Origin: Hyphodiscus hymeniophilus
Taxonomy: Eukaryota > Ascomycota > Leotiomycetes > Helotiales > Hyphodiscaceae
NCBI GenBank assembly: GCA_016508695.1
Contig: VNKQ01000020.1
Span: 62,001 to 126,000 of the forward strand
Reading direction: 5' to 3'
Length of the DNA: 64,000 nt
Positions 1 to 10,267 of the stretch are shown piece after piece (within the stretch, counting starts at the first letter, position 1; every line of letters begins with the position of its first letter). The position numbers were made by a program, and so were the translations under genes. Under the pieces are notes generated by a model that saw only the letters and a list, made by a program, of their open reading frames with translations, made no database searches and was not told where the DNA came from.

Positions 1-288
1 CTTCAACATAGGGGCAGCCCGCTGGGCTCCGGTGTATGTGGCCCATGGTCCGGTCTTGAATGCAGTCTTTGCTGCTGAGACCGCCGCGGCGATTTCGGCT
101 TCCCCTGCTACATGCACGGCGGCGGGGATTTTGGTGCCGTCGAATGGGTTCACGAGGGACAGTCTCTCGGAGGATTTGGAGTCGACGTACTGTTATTATT
201 AGGGAGTTGATGTTGAATAAAGAGAGGGACATACTTCGTTGTTGATGAATAGTTGGGTATCGAACTTCTGCTCGGCTGGGACGGTCAT
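1..288 (-). CDS. Aldehyde dehydrogenase, N-terminal part (runs off left edge)
   Basis: NAD(P)-dependent aldehyde dehydrogenase, which oxidises aldehydes to acids; only the first two exons lie in the window. Exon 1 is 288-235 (18 codons, MTVPAEQKFDTQLFINNE). A 45-nt intron (234-190, GTATGT...CAG) follows, and exon 2 starts at 189 with YVDSKSSERLSLVNPFDGTK and continues through AAAVSAAKTAFK and GPWATYTGAQRA to the edge. The joined text 'LFINNEYVDS...NPFDGTKI' is the typical ALDH N-terminus, before the Rossmann core. The catalytic Cys and Glu would lie outside the window. The ATG at 288 is chosen because it gives the usual short cytosolic leader with no signal peptide. Family call is firm; substrate cannot be judged. 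Confidence 0.88.
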
Positions 289-1570
289 TTTGAAGGACCA
301 GATATGTTTGAAAGTGAAAAAATGAGGACACGAGCTATTCAAAACTCCAAGTAAAAGCAGAAGGATGTCTTGATGCCAAAAACCACGAGCTCGAAGCCTC
401 ATATACCAAGCAGGAACCTCACGGTGCCCCGCATCTTACTGTGCTTGCGCCGCCACGGGTATACAAGCTTACTCGTAGGGGCCCGGAACCTTTCCGCCTT
501 TCGTGCATTTGCTTGGATAGTCGAAGGAGATAAAAGGAACAGCCTTCGTGTCATCGAAAACAGCTACTGACATGTTCCGAGCAAAAGACGGAACCCTATC
601 AGAAGAGTAGATTTGCTTCAAGGGTAGGAGTTCAGAGACGTACGCTGACAAGGGGCGAAGAAACGCCATGTAACTACGATCGGCGTTAACGACTCCCATA
701 GTGGCGGTCTGGGTCGTACAGCATGTTCAATCGGGGATACAGCGCGTCAAGAGATAGAATGCGAGAGTGTAATCCGAATTGGACCGAGGAACGAGGTACA
801 GGGAAAGGGTGACTGACGTGAGACGGGGGGAATTCGTGATCAAGCCGCTTAGCGGCACGAGTGACTTTCCTAAAAAGGAGAATATTGCTTCCGTTAGGCA
901 TTGCGCGTGCATGTCTGGAAAGAGAAATGTCCTAATAACCACACGAGTACTTCGTATAGTCAAGTTTCTGCATTCTCTTCGAACCAAAGTTCTCGGCAAC
1001 CCAAATATCACAGCTTCGTTTTCTATCCTCACTCTCTACTTCCCCAATCTACTCTGGCCAATATGGCGCCTACCCCCGTACGAGTGTGAGTGAGAGATGA
1101 TTGCCTTGGATGCTTAGTACTTACGGAGACGGGAGCTGTAATGAGAGGGTGTCTGGAGGTGAGCAGGTCCTGAGACTGATGTCCTTTCGCGCAATCATTC
1201 GCGCAATGTGAAGGAGTAGGATGCATGTCTCTAGACGTGCGAGATCGACTGTTCGGCTGTGAGGACGGAGAAAGCTCCTCGTTCTTGAATTGAGGCTTGA
1301 AAAGGCAGTGCAAAATCAATATGAAAGGGCACGTTGGGACGATGGAGGTGGTGTATATATTATGAACGTCATATCGACAGCATGAAAGGTTCATTATCAT
1401 ATCGAAAAGGTGTGCCCAAAAACGGGGAAATCCATCTTGAAACAAGCAGGACGGCATAGCTGAGCTTCCCAAATTCCCGGTTACAACGAAAACCCAAACA
1501 CTAGACCTAGTAAACCATCAAGCACAGAACAAATATCGCATAGAAGGATAGGCAAAACGACGACTCTGGC
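289..1570. other. Intergenic, no supported gene
   Basis: About 1.3 kb between the aldehyde dehydrogenase start and the 3' end of the membrane-protein gene. Open frames here are short, overlap one another on both strands and match no family. A pyrimidine-rich stretch leads to an ATG at 1062 (MAPTPVRV) followed by GTGAGTGAG, which looks like a first exon and donor, but I could not find a continuing reading frame, so it is not called. Confidence 0.6.
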
Positions 1571-3136
1571 TCACTTCTGCTGGAGATTCATATACACCTG
1601 CTCCACCATCTGCGGGGCAGCATCTCCATGTATACGGACCATCCTCGCGACATGACTCCCCGGCTCCGCGACACTGAATGCCCAATTATGGAGCTCTCGC
1701 TCCTTCCTTGGGACACCAGCGAGAGCAGCATTCTCCCCATAGGCCATCTGAGCACCCAGCGCGTTCTCCCGCGACGCTTGTAGCATCCAGCTCAGGATGC
1801 TGTCCGGGACGGGCTTGATGGTGTGCGTGTCCTCGCCGTGCAGGAAGCTGGGGAGAGCGTGCCTGCCAAGGCGGTAGAAGAGGATGATCCAGTAGAAGGC
1901 GACGGTGAGGAGGCAGAAGCCCGTGAAGCCGATCAGGGCGAGGATCGCGGGGGAGATATAAGTGACGTATTCGATACAGCCGAAGAAGGGGTAGTCGAGC
2001 GAGGTCCTGTCGACGAAGTTGCTTCCACCTTGCACCATGGTCATGCTGTTGAGTCGCTGCGCTATACTCTGTCCAACGTTGTAGTCGATATCAGACAGGT
2101 CGCCGAGGTAGAGATCGGCTTCCAAGCCATCTTTCCATGCTGCTAGCGAGTCGTTGCTTTGCATCTGCTTCAGGATCGATTGGATGTGGTCGAGGTCTGA
2201 TGTATAGTTGGAGACGACTTTGCATTGATAGGTCCGCATTGTTTTGGTTTCGTCGTATGTGCCGTTCATGTCCACAGAGGCCAGAACGTCGAACGATTCT
2301 CCAAGAGGGTCGAACCCAGTGGAGCTGGACCAGATCACAATATGAGAGGATTGGCCGTATTTGTTCGAGTACTCGGTAGAGCTCCAGGCATCGTATTGAA
2401 GGGTGTTATTTTGCAACCAATCTCCAATATAATATGGGTCGGCATTGCCGTCAAAGTTGTAATCACTGCCAAAGATCTCACAATCCCAGGTTCCCATGAT
2501 ATCCAGTTCGTTGGCACAGAAAGTAGCATTACCGCTCCACGGTATTTTACTGTAGATTCCGATAGGGCAGCCGTTTGAAACACTGAAGATCTGCGCGTTT
2601 GATGCAATCCTAGCCGGGTAACTGTTTGGTGGGGGTTGTATGAACTGTTCTTCCCCAATGGTCCAATTCATAACGAGTCCATAATCAAAGCCGCAAAACC
2701 CTTGTTGGGGCCTGGGGTAGACCAGAATGTTCACAGCAAGATCTGCGGTCAGAGTTACTAAACTGACAACGACCATCATGAGCCCGAGTCCAAGACCGCC
2801 CGGAAGCCTTCGTAATTTCCATATGCAGGTGGCAATATCGGAAGGTCGAAGCCAACCTGTCATTCGGTGAAGGTTCACAGTACGGCCATGGAGAAGGTCT
2901 AATTTAGCAGCACATTTGCAGCACTGGCTACCGATTAGGCCGATGAGAGTAAGTGTGCCTATACTGTGGGGAGGGTCAGAAGATCGCATTCGAGAAGCTG
3001 TAATGTCAGGAGTGGAGAGGAAGTTGAAGGCTTGGAAATAAGACATTTGGCTTGGTGCCATCGGGTCGAGAAGGAAGACATACAAGTATATTCGAAAGGC
3101 AAACCGGAGGATTCGACTATCAACTTCGGAGATCAT
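1571..3136 (-). CDS. Fungal integral membrane protein, unknown function
   Basis: Single open frame of 521 residues with no intron needed. I do not recognise the family. A Cys-rich stretch (residues 70-80) and a basic segment precede a clear membrane span at about 115-139 (LGLMMVVVSLVTLTADLAVNI). A roughly 250-residue loop follows with several N-glycosylation sequons (NWT, NAT, NNT, NGT, NYT) and six or more cysteines, then a second span at about 395-420 and a roughly 100-residue tail. The sequons and cysteines suggest the large loop faces the ER lumen or outside. The first Met at 3136 is the only upstream choice; M26 (MAPSQ) is a possible later start. The layout resembles large families of fungal hypothetical plasma-membrane proteins, but function cannot be assigned. 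Confidence 0.75.
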   Translation of the reverse strand: MISEVDSRILRFAFRIYLYVFLLDPMAPSQMSYFQAFNFLSTPDITASRMRSSDPPHSIGTLTLIGLIGSQCCKCAAKLDLLHGRTVNLHRMTGWLRPSDIATCIWKLRRLPGGLGLGLMMVVVSLVTLTADLAVNILVYPRPQQGFCGFDYGLVMNWTIGEEQFIQPPPNSYPARIASNAQIFSVSNGCPIGIYSKIPWSGNATFCANELDIMGTWDCEIFGSDYNFDGNADPYYIGDWLQNNTLQYDAWSSTEYSNKYGQSSHIVIWSSSTGFDPLGESFDVLASVDMNGTYDETKTMRTYQCKVVSNYTSDLDHIQSILKQMQSNDSLAAWKDGLEADLYLGDLSDIDYNVGQSIAQRLNSMTMVQGGSNFVDRTSLDYPFFGCIEYVTYISPAILALIGFTGFCLLTVAFYWIILFYRLGRHALPSFLHGEDTHTIKPVPDSILSWMLQASRENALGAQMAYGENAALAGVPRKERELHNWAFSVAEPGSHVARMVRIHGDAAPQMVEQVYMNLQQK

Positions 3137-4152
3137 GATGTATGCTGTGTGAGCTTCAGATGTTGAGACCGATACCTCTACTTGAGGCAGGCTTAATGGT
3201 GGACAAATGCAAGAGGTTCATAAGTTGAAGAGAGAAAGGCAGATGAGCGAGTTGGCGGGTTTTCCATATAAGAATATGGCGACTCCGTGAAAAGCAAAGA
3301 AAGGATGCCCCATAGGAAATGGGGCAGACATAACGGCAGGAGGTGTGGCCTCGAAGAACGCCAGAGCAAAACTATTGCCAAAGGCTGTTCAGCTAGAAAT
3401 TCTGAACTTTCATCTTCTACGTTACTGGACAGGTAGGTGAGGGGTTGATACAGCTGAGACCACCAGCGAAAAGATGGGCAGATCGAGAATCAATGCCAAG
3501 CCAGCCTCATTCTGACTTCAGAAAAGATAAGAGAACCCCACGAAAAACAAGCAAGAAGGTTGGAAGCTTGTTATGCATGCATACTTGTAGATGTGATGGG
3601 AGAAGGGACGTGCTACACGGCAGTCCTCGATTGGATCGGGGGTCTGGTTCGTGAGGCTGAATATAGCCGAATCAGAATGGGCTACAGCCGAGAAAGAGCT
3701 GGAAGCTTGACCATTCGTGGAGACAACACGGGAAGATCAAGTGAGCGACTGTAGAAAATTGACAAATCATCAGACGCGATTGCAAGACTTATCCTAACAT
3801 GGATAATTTTATCCACTCGGTCAACCATATGCTCGCGGGCTTCAGTTGCTTGCTCCCGCTACCCCGAGACGGCCACTATGGATCCAGTTCTTCCTCGTTT
3901 TCAAAAGACTATCCAATGGACATGGATCTGTAGCTTTCGACCATGGGTTCAGCACGGCATCGTTTGTAGTGAAATATATGTTCAATTAAGACTTTGCCGA
4001 GCATTTCCAAACACGGACCTGTCGCGGCGGTCTAGACCCAATACCTTCTTGCGAATAAGAGCCAGGTTCCGACGCCTTCTCTTGCTATTACAGTTGACAA
4101 CCGGGACGACCCCAGGCTGGCACGACTACCCCAACACAAACGAATAGATCAA
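3137..4152. other. Intergenic, no supported gene
   Basis: About 1 kb between two minus-strand genes; it should hold the promoter of the membrane-protein gene and the 3' end of the GPI-type gene. I see only short unsupported frames. Confidence 0.6.
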
Positions 4153-5130
4153 TTATGCCAACACCACCATCGCCAGTGCTACAGCAATTATTCCAAAACT
4201 CCAGAAACTAATCTTCGAACCTGCACATCCAGTCGACTGTTGAGTCGAAGTTGGAGCTTGCGGAATAGTAGTCGCAACTGGAGTTGCGATCGAGGGTGAT
4301 CCTCCGGGTCTCGATGTCGTGGTCTGTTCGAGTGTAGTAGACTTTGCGATACTTGTCACGAGAGGTACACCGTTACCTCCATTCCCAGTGGATGCTGCTG
4401 CACCCCCAAGAACATCTCCAACATCACTGCAGAATCCTTCTAGACCCGTGACAACACTAAGACTTGACGGTACAGCTGAAGAAACATAATCCGCGCATGT
4501 CGAGACGGCTCCGTCAAATTCGTTGGGCAACCAGGAGGTTTTGCTGTAACACAGGCAAGGAGCTTGTGATGTTGGATCCATTGTTGTAAAACCCGGGGAA
4601 ATCGAGTTGCAATAGTTGAGTGCGGATCCAAGAAAAGAGCAACCTGGATTCGTAAAGATGTCTATTGTCCCTGATGCCGAAGCAGAAGCCGATGCCGAAG
4701 CAGAAGCAGAAGCAGAGCCCACCCCGATCACTGGCGTCACTGTTGCTGAAACTGCAGCCGGACCGGCTGGACTATCAATGTCTCCGAGAGAAGAGCAAAA
4801 GCCTTCCAATGCGGCAATATCTGAGTATGCTGATGCAGGCAACGCAGTAGATGCATACTCGGCGCAGGTAAAGACGGCGCCGTCAAATGAATCTGGAAGC
4901 CAAGTCGTACTGCTGTAACAAAAGCAGTTTGCCAGATCTGTGTCGGCCGCTGTAGAGAATCCAAATATGGCGGAGCTACAGTAGCTGATTGCGTAGTCAA
5001 CTGTCGAACATGCATCAGAGCCTGCTGCTGTTGCAACTGCTTGAGGATCGCGAGGGACGATGCCGTCCTGGAAGCTCGCGCGGGCTCTCAGCGCCTGAAT
5101 GAAAAGGAGGAGAAAAAATGGCGAAAACAT
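4153..5130 (-). CDS. Secreted GPI-anchored protein with two six-Cys repeats
   Basis: 325 residues, no intron. A hydrophobic signal peptide (MFSPFFLLLFIQALRARA) is followed by two homologous modules at about 38-117 and 163-243. Each has six cysteines in the order C, C, C-x-C, C, C with shared text (CFCYSSTTWLP / CLCYSKTSWLP, DGAV.TCA.Y, LEGFCS). A (Ala-Ser)n linker near 138-152 separates them. A Ser/Thr/Pro-rich stalk and a C-terminal hydrophobic tail (SFWSFGIIAVALAMVVLA) after a small-residue site fit GPI anchoring. It is likely a cell-wall or surface protein. It is not CFEM, which has eight cysteines in another spacing. The function is unknown; adhesion or host interaction would be speculation. 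Confidence 0.82.
   Translation of the reverse strand: MFSPFFLLLFIQALRARASFQDGIVPRDPQAVATAAGSDACSTVDYAISYCSSAIFGFSTAADTDLANCFCYSSTTWLPDSFDGAVFTCAEYASTALPASAYSDIAALEGFCSSLGDIDSPAGPAAVSATVTPVIGVGSASASASASASASASGTIDIFTNPGCSFLGSALNYCNSISPGFTTMDPTSQAPCLCYSKTSWLPNEFDGAVSTCADYVSSAVPSSLSVVTGLEGFCSDVGDVLGGAAASTGNGGNGVPLVTSIAKSTTLEQTTTSRPGGSPSIATPVATTIPQAPTSTQQSTGCAGSKISFWSFGIIAVALAMVVLA
4672..4719. repeat. Hexanucleotide coding repeat (Ala-Ser linker)
   Basis: About eight units of a 6-bp pattern alternating gatgcc and gaagca/gaagcc on the plus strand, read on the minus strand as alternating Ala and Ser. It lies between the two Cys modules of the GPI-type protein, so length changes would alter only the spacer and keep frame. 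Confidence 0.8.
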
Positions 5131-6625
5131 GTTGTTTGACGTTGAGATGAGATTTAGAGGATCTTGAGTTTATCAAATGATGATAGGAGAGTTCAGGCCA
5201 AGCAGCAAACAACCCTTTTCAATTGACCCGAGACCCATTGATCATATATGAGCTCTCCAGCATTTTAGATTGGTTCATCCGATAGCCAAGACCGTGGCTA
5301 CAACACCACGTTGGGCTGACAGCGAAGACTTGAGCCTCGAAGTGGACCGAATGGTCCCGTCTTGGAGGTCATTCGGAAGCCATAATTCCTTTTCAGTGGA
5401 CTGCGGCTTTCTGATCTCGCGAGACACAATAGCCAGGTCCCGGAATTGGCCTTTTCGCACCGCTGGCGCGGACATCCTCCCCCAGCCAGACGCTCAACCC
5501 ATATGAATCCTTCGTGTGGGGTCTTGGCGAGGTGCCGTGTCTCAGACCCTTCTTTCAGCTCGACGCCTCCAAGGTTGAAAGTTCCCAATCCATCAAAAAA
5601 GCATGGCCTGGGGCTGACAGTCGAGGTCAAGAAATGTCTCCATTGCGATTGAGCTGAATTGACAATGTCCGTCGGGGGAAATGTGCTGGTGACGCTATGA
5701 GAAGGAGTAGACCTTTTTCACCCATGGAGGAAGCAGAGTATTGACGAGTCCTGACGTGTCCTTATAAGGTTCCAGAACGTCGCATTAATAACAAATCTTT
5801 CTCAGTTATACGCAGAGCAATAAGGGGGGAAAGCGAAGTATCGAGAGATTGTTACGTTTTCTCTTGCGAGAGAACAAGAAAAGGGATATTGCTACCATTA
5901 TGTCACATCACGTGACCGCTCCAATATCGTATGATAACACTACGATCCAACGATCAACAGTGTTTGATTGCGATAAATGGATTTGTCTAGTTTTGGTAGC
6001 ATGGAGGAATTGGTTAAGCTTGGTTTCTTGAATGTCCGTTGACTGAGGCTGTGAGCATCACCGTACTGTTGTCATGTGACAAGGCAGCTCTCTGTGCCAC
6101 TGCCCTGAGAACGAATTACTTCGGCCAATACCTTACATAGTTGTCGGCTCACTTCTTTCCTCCCGTGCAGTGGTCCCTAGGCCACCGATTTAATCGCATG
6201 AACTTATACAATGTATCCTAATTATATCAAAAACGAATTTCCCATTCTTACCTGAGAAGAGACAAGCTTCAGTCCGCGCAAGAGTGGGGTAACCCCGACA
6301 GATACTAGGTAGGTATGTAAGAATTGGCAATTGATTGTAGCATCCTGACGAATCATATACCTTCCAACCATCGATCAAATGCATACATGATTACATGCAC
6401 CAGATTCATATGGGAAGATCCATACGGATGAAGCCAGCTGCAGCAAAACTCAGCAAGTGCGCCGCTTAGAACATCCCACCACGGAGAAGCTCTGCTCGTC
6501 TGAGAGCTGGTTAAGTAAGAGCTGGTTACCTAAGAGCTTTCGAGATGCATAAAACCCCAGAGCTTGGCACCTCTACCAAGATGCTTGGCCTCCTTATCCG
6601 CAAACCGAGCTGGTGAGTCGATGCG
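5131..6625. other. Divergent intergenic region, no supported gene
   Basis: About 1.5 kb between the divergent GPI-type gene and the acid phosphatase gene. It should hold both promoters. Small frames in 5270-5650 overlap on both strands and show no protein-like pattern. Confidence 0.55.
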
Positions 6626-8119
6626 ATGGTCCATATCAACCACTTGATCCTGTCCGCCGTCCTCCCTGTCATAGCGGCGCAGGAGACAATCTTGGGAGTC
6701 TACATCTTCCATCGCCATGGCGATCGTAGCACCAAATCGTATCCACCAACGCACCTGACAGATCTAGGCTATGCTGAAGTCTTCCAGTCCGGAAGCTTTT
6801 ATCGGAGTCGGTATGTTGACAGTAACGCCTCGAATCCTATCTTTGGCATCAGCTCCGACTTGGTCAAAGGATCCCAGTTGTCAGTCCAATCACCCACAGA
6901 CGATGTGCTCCAAAACTCTGCATCGGGCTTTCTCCAGGGTCTGTACCCACCGGTTGGGGCAACATTAGGATCCGAGACGGTTGCGAATGGCTCCACGGTA
7001 CAGTCTCCTCTTGGAGGGTATCAATTGATTCCTGTCAGTGTTCTGGCTCCGACTTCTGCTGTTTCGCAGCCCGGGGATGCCGTATGGCTGGAGGGTACGA
7101 CTGGCTGCGAGAATGCAGTCATCAGTTCGAACAACTACTTCCTCTCGCAAGATTTCCAGAATCTAACAAGCAAAACTGCGTCGTTCTATCAATCGATCCT
7201 CCCAGTCGTCAACAACACCTTCACAACCGCAACAGACATCTACAAGAATGCATATGCCAGTAAGCTCCTCCTTCGAGTCCTTTCCCTGTTCAACATCAGG
7301 CTGACGAGCATAGTTTGGGATTTGGTCCAAGTCTCTCTGATCCACAACACAACCATCCAATCCTCCGAACTCTTAACCCCCTCCAACATTCTCCAACTCC
7401 AAACCCTCTCCGACCACCATGAATTCAACCTCGCCTACAACGCATCCGACCCCGTCCGCGCAATTGACGGCGCCGTCCTCGCTGCTCAGGTCGTACAGGC
7501 TCTGAACGCGACAATTGCGGGGAAATCCACCCCATCCATCAATGTCCAGCTCGGCGAATACGCCAACTTCCTCGCTTTCTTCGGATTGGCTCAACTACCA
7601 GCCGCCTCGGTGAATTTCACAGGCATCAATAACTTCGCTTCTAGCATGGTCTTCGAGCTCGTCACGAACAGTACCGTGAACAATACAACTTATCCCAGTA
7701 CGGATGATATCTCAGTGCGATTCCTGTTTGCGAATGGGACTGCTGGCCAGGCGCCGTTAAACTCGTATCCGTTGTTTGGGCAGAGCCAGATAGAATTACC
7801 GTGGAGTAATTTCGTTTCTGAAATGGACAAGTTCGCCATTGGAAGTCAAGATGCGTGGTGTTCGACCTGTGGAGCGGGTTCTACGGCTTGCAACACGACG
7901 ACCTCTGCAACAACTGGTAGTTCGAGCTCTTCGCCAACTGCGCACAGCGGTGGTGGGATCTCGAGGGCTGTGGATGGTGTCATCGGGGCCATGGTCACTC
8001 TCGCGGTGATATTGGCTTTGGTCGCCGCTCTTATGTTGGTGGGTGGCTTTAGGCTTGTGAGGAAGGGAACCGGGACTGCGAATAATGGTGGGGTTGTTGG
8101 AACGACTGGAAAGGCGTAG
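6626..8119 (+). CDS. Membrane-anchored histidine acid phosphatase
   Basis: Histidine acid phosphatase that hydrolyses phosphomonoesters outside the cell through a phospho-His intermediate. The signal peptide (MVHINHLILSAVLPVIAAQ) is followed at once by the catalytic signature R30-H-G-D-R34 (FHRHGDRST). Many N-glycosylation sequons follow, then a Ser/Thr-rich stalk and a C-terminal span (AMVTLAVILALVAALMLVGG), so it is probably surface-anchored. The frame is open for 497 codons, but 7260-7313 has GTAAGC, a GCTGAC branch site and TAG, and removing these 54 nt gives NAYAIWDLVQVSLIHNTT, which reads like family members; the mature form is then 479 residues. The usual C-terminal His-Asp proton-donor motif is not evident, although LSDHHEFNLAYN may serve. 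Phytase activity is not implied. Confidence 0.88.
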   Translation: MVHINHLILSAVLPVIAAQETILGVYIFHRHGDRSTKSYPPTHLTDLGYAEVFQSGSFYRSRYVDSNASNPIFGISSDLVKGSQLSVQSPTDDVLQNSASGFLQGLYPPVGATLGSETVANGSTVQSPLGGYQLIPVSVLAPTSAVSQPGDAVWLEGTTGCENAVISSNNYFLSQDFQNLTSKTASFYQSILPVVNNTFTTATDIYKNAYASKLLLRVLSLFNIRLTSIVWDLVQVSLIHNTTIQSSELLTPSNILQLQTLSDHHEFNLAYNASDPVRAIDGAVLAAQVVQALNATIAGKSTPSINVQLGEYANFLAFFGLAQLPAASVNFTGINNFASSMVFELVTNSTVNNTTYPSTDDISVRFLFANGTAGQAPLNSYPLFGQSQIELPWSNFVSEMDKFAIGSQDAWCSTCGAGSTACNTTTSATTGSSSSSPTAHSGGGISRAVDGVIGAMVTLAVILALVAALMLVGGFRLVRKGTGTANNGGVVGTTGKA

Positions 8120-9031
8120 CCTTGATTTTAAGAGATAGATCATGAGGACTGAAATATGTGATTGTATACCGCATGGGTTACGTTGAGGGTCTTGACATAT
8201 CAGCCTTTGACACACAACGGATTGTATACATTCTTTGACCGGATCGAGAATTTCAAATTGAGGCTATTCAGAACCCAAGAAATCCGGGCGTGGAAGTGCA
8301 ATGAAACAACTAAACTCATCGCGTACCTGAGACCGTCTTACTCAACTAGCACCAGCGATATCTAGATGCAAACTCGAAGTTGTCCGTGCTTCAAACCTTA
8401 CAGTAGATTATCCAGACAAATCAAAGGCGCTCATCTCACGTCGATTTTCAACCAAGCAAAGCCTTTCCTTCCCACTGTGCCACAACCACAACCCCCCATG
8501 TCGAATCCTCGAAACATCCCCAGGGTCTCATGTTCCCCAGCGCCAATGCCGTCATAGGTTCTCAATCCCTGATATTCGCCCTGTCCCCCGCGCGACGATT
8601 GCACCCAGAAAGAGATTGACGCCGCCAGATTATTGGATGGAAATCTTGGATTGATGGCGCGATATGAAAACAGCAGGGACAGGTGGACAGGTGGACAGAT
8701 GGATAATAAGAGTTTCCTGGTGGTTCGACGGGGGACAACAGGAGATATCGTCATAGAGGGATGATGGAAGCGACGACGTTACTTGTATAAGATTGTGTTC
8801 CCGCGACAGAAGAGGGAAGGAATGGCCTGTGATTGCTAGTTCGACTACCAGACCACACCACGGTCGTGAATCCCATCCTTCATTCCACTCAACAACTACA
8901 CCTCACCGTCGACTCCAAGCAGCTTCTCATATCCGGTTCTGACCAAGAATACACATCGTACGATACAGCACTTGAAGGCTCATCGACGCGACATAAGATA
9001 TACCCGATACTCGATCAACACCACATACAAC
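8120..9031. other. Intergenic, promoter of the MARVEL-like gene
   Basis: About 0.9 kb between two plus-strand genes. The last roughly 200 bases are C- and A-rich (cacaccacg, caacaactacacctcacc) as in fungal 5' leaders. No gene is seen. Confidence 0.55.
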
Positions 9032-9568
9032 ATGGGCGTCATCAGAGGCTGCGAAATGACCCTTGGGTACATCGCACATTCCGTCTTCCGCTTCTGCCAG
9101 CTCGTCCTCGCCCTCACAGTCTGCGGTCTCTACGGCGTAGATCTACACCGCGCGAATCGCGAGCACAAATACAGCGATGGGAAATGGGTACGTCTCTTCT
9201 CCTCCACCTTCTCGCAACGGCCATCCCGAGACGCAAGACTAACAATATAACAGGTCTACGCAGAAGTGACCGCCTCCCTCTCCGCCGTCACCGCCCTCCT
9301 CTACCTCATCCCCTTCGTCGCGCGCGTCCCCCTGCTCTTCGTCTGGGACCTGATCCTCTTCATCCTGTGGATCGCGCTCTTCGGCGTCTTCGGCAAGATG
9401 TACATCGGCACGCGCGCGGATGATTTTGGCATCCAGCGTATGAAGAATGCCGTTTGGGTCGATCTGGTGAATGCTTTGCTTTGGCTGATCTCTGCGTGTG
9501 GCATGCTGGTTTATTGGATCAAGCATCGGAATAATAGGACGAGGTTTACTGGGCGGGCGACTGTCTAG
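9032..9568 (+). CDS. MARVEL-like four-TM protein
   Basis: Two exons, 9032-9187 and 9254-9568, joined across a 66-nt intron (GTACGT...ACAG), give 156 residues. Four hydrophobic spans fit a MARVEL-type protein: YIAHSVFRFCQLVLALTVCG, then SLSAVTALLYLIPFVARV, then LLFVWDLILFILWIALFGVF, then DLVNALLWLISACGMLVYW. Such proteins sit in the plasma membrane or secretory vesicles and organise membrane patches. The ATG at 9032 (CAACATGGGC) begins just before span 1 and follows an A/C-rich leader. A polar loop with RADDFGIQRMK lies between spans 3 and 4. The family call rests on the four-TM layout and length, so a related tetraspan family is possible. Confidence 0.8.
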
Positions 9569-10267
9569 ATGGGAGGGATATGAGGGTTGAGGAGAGTTGG
9601 AGAGCTGAATGTGGAAGTCGATTGGGGGATGAGAGAGGATGAGTTACGAATACCAGGAGCGATGGGCATGGTTTATGAAGGCTGGGGAATCATCCCAGCG
9701 GATTATTTTCAGTATGCGTTTTGCTTTTTTTTCCCTTCATCGTTGTATACCCTGTTGCGCGCTGCTTTGAATCAGAAGTACCGTTTCCCGAATGGCAGTT
9801 AGCAATTCATCAAAATGCTTCCATATCTGTTCGAAGTTTTATCTTACTAGTGCCTGAGCTTCCGCTCTTCTTTCCGTTCTGCATCATATTTCGCCGTCCT
9901 AGGATTCCAATTGTCAACACACTAAAGTCATACCTTTGGTTATCTTGTACCATCCTGCATACGTTGGTCAAAGTGCGCTAAGTCATAACCTACGAGCATG
10001 TGTTTGTATGTCAAAAGTGCCAGCCTCCAAGATGGACGACGCTGTATCTCTCCCTGTCGAATCTGGAGTTCCAGGAGTTCATGTAAATCGCCATTTTACA
10101 GCTTGATATGAGACGGGAAAGAAACATCACGCCGCAAGTGGTTTGGAAGTGGGAAGTCCCCTTCAAGTAATATTAAGGTGGATTAATTCGAAACTAGCCA
10201 CTCCAACACCATCGTAGTCTATCAAATCTGACAATGACAAAAAACCCTTTTGTGGAAATTTCGCCCT
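9569..10267. other. Convergent intergenic region, no supported gene
   Basis: About 0.7 kb between the 3' ends of the MARVEL-like gene and the first GMC oxidoreductase. It holds both terminator regions; no gene is seen. Confidence 0.6.

Noticed and set aside
1029..1472. 147-codon minus-strand frame
   Set aside because: No recognisable features, overlaps other frames and lacks any family-like text.
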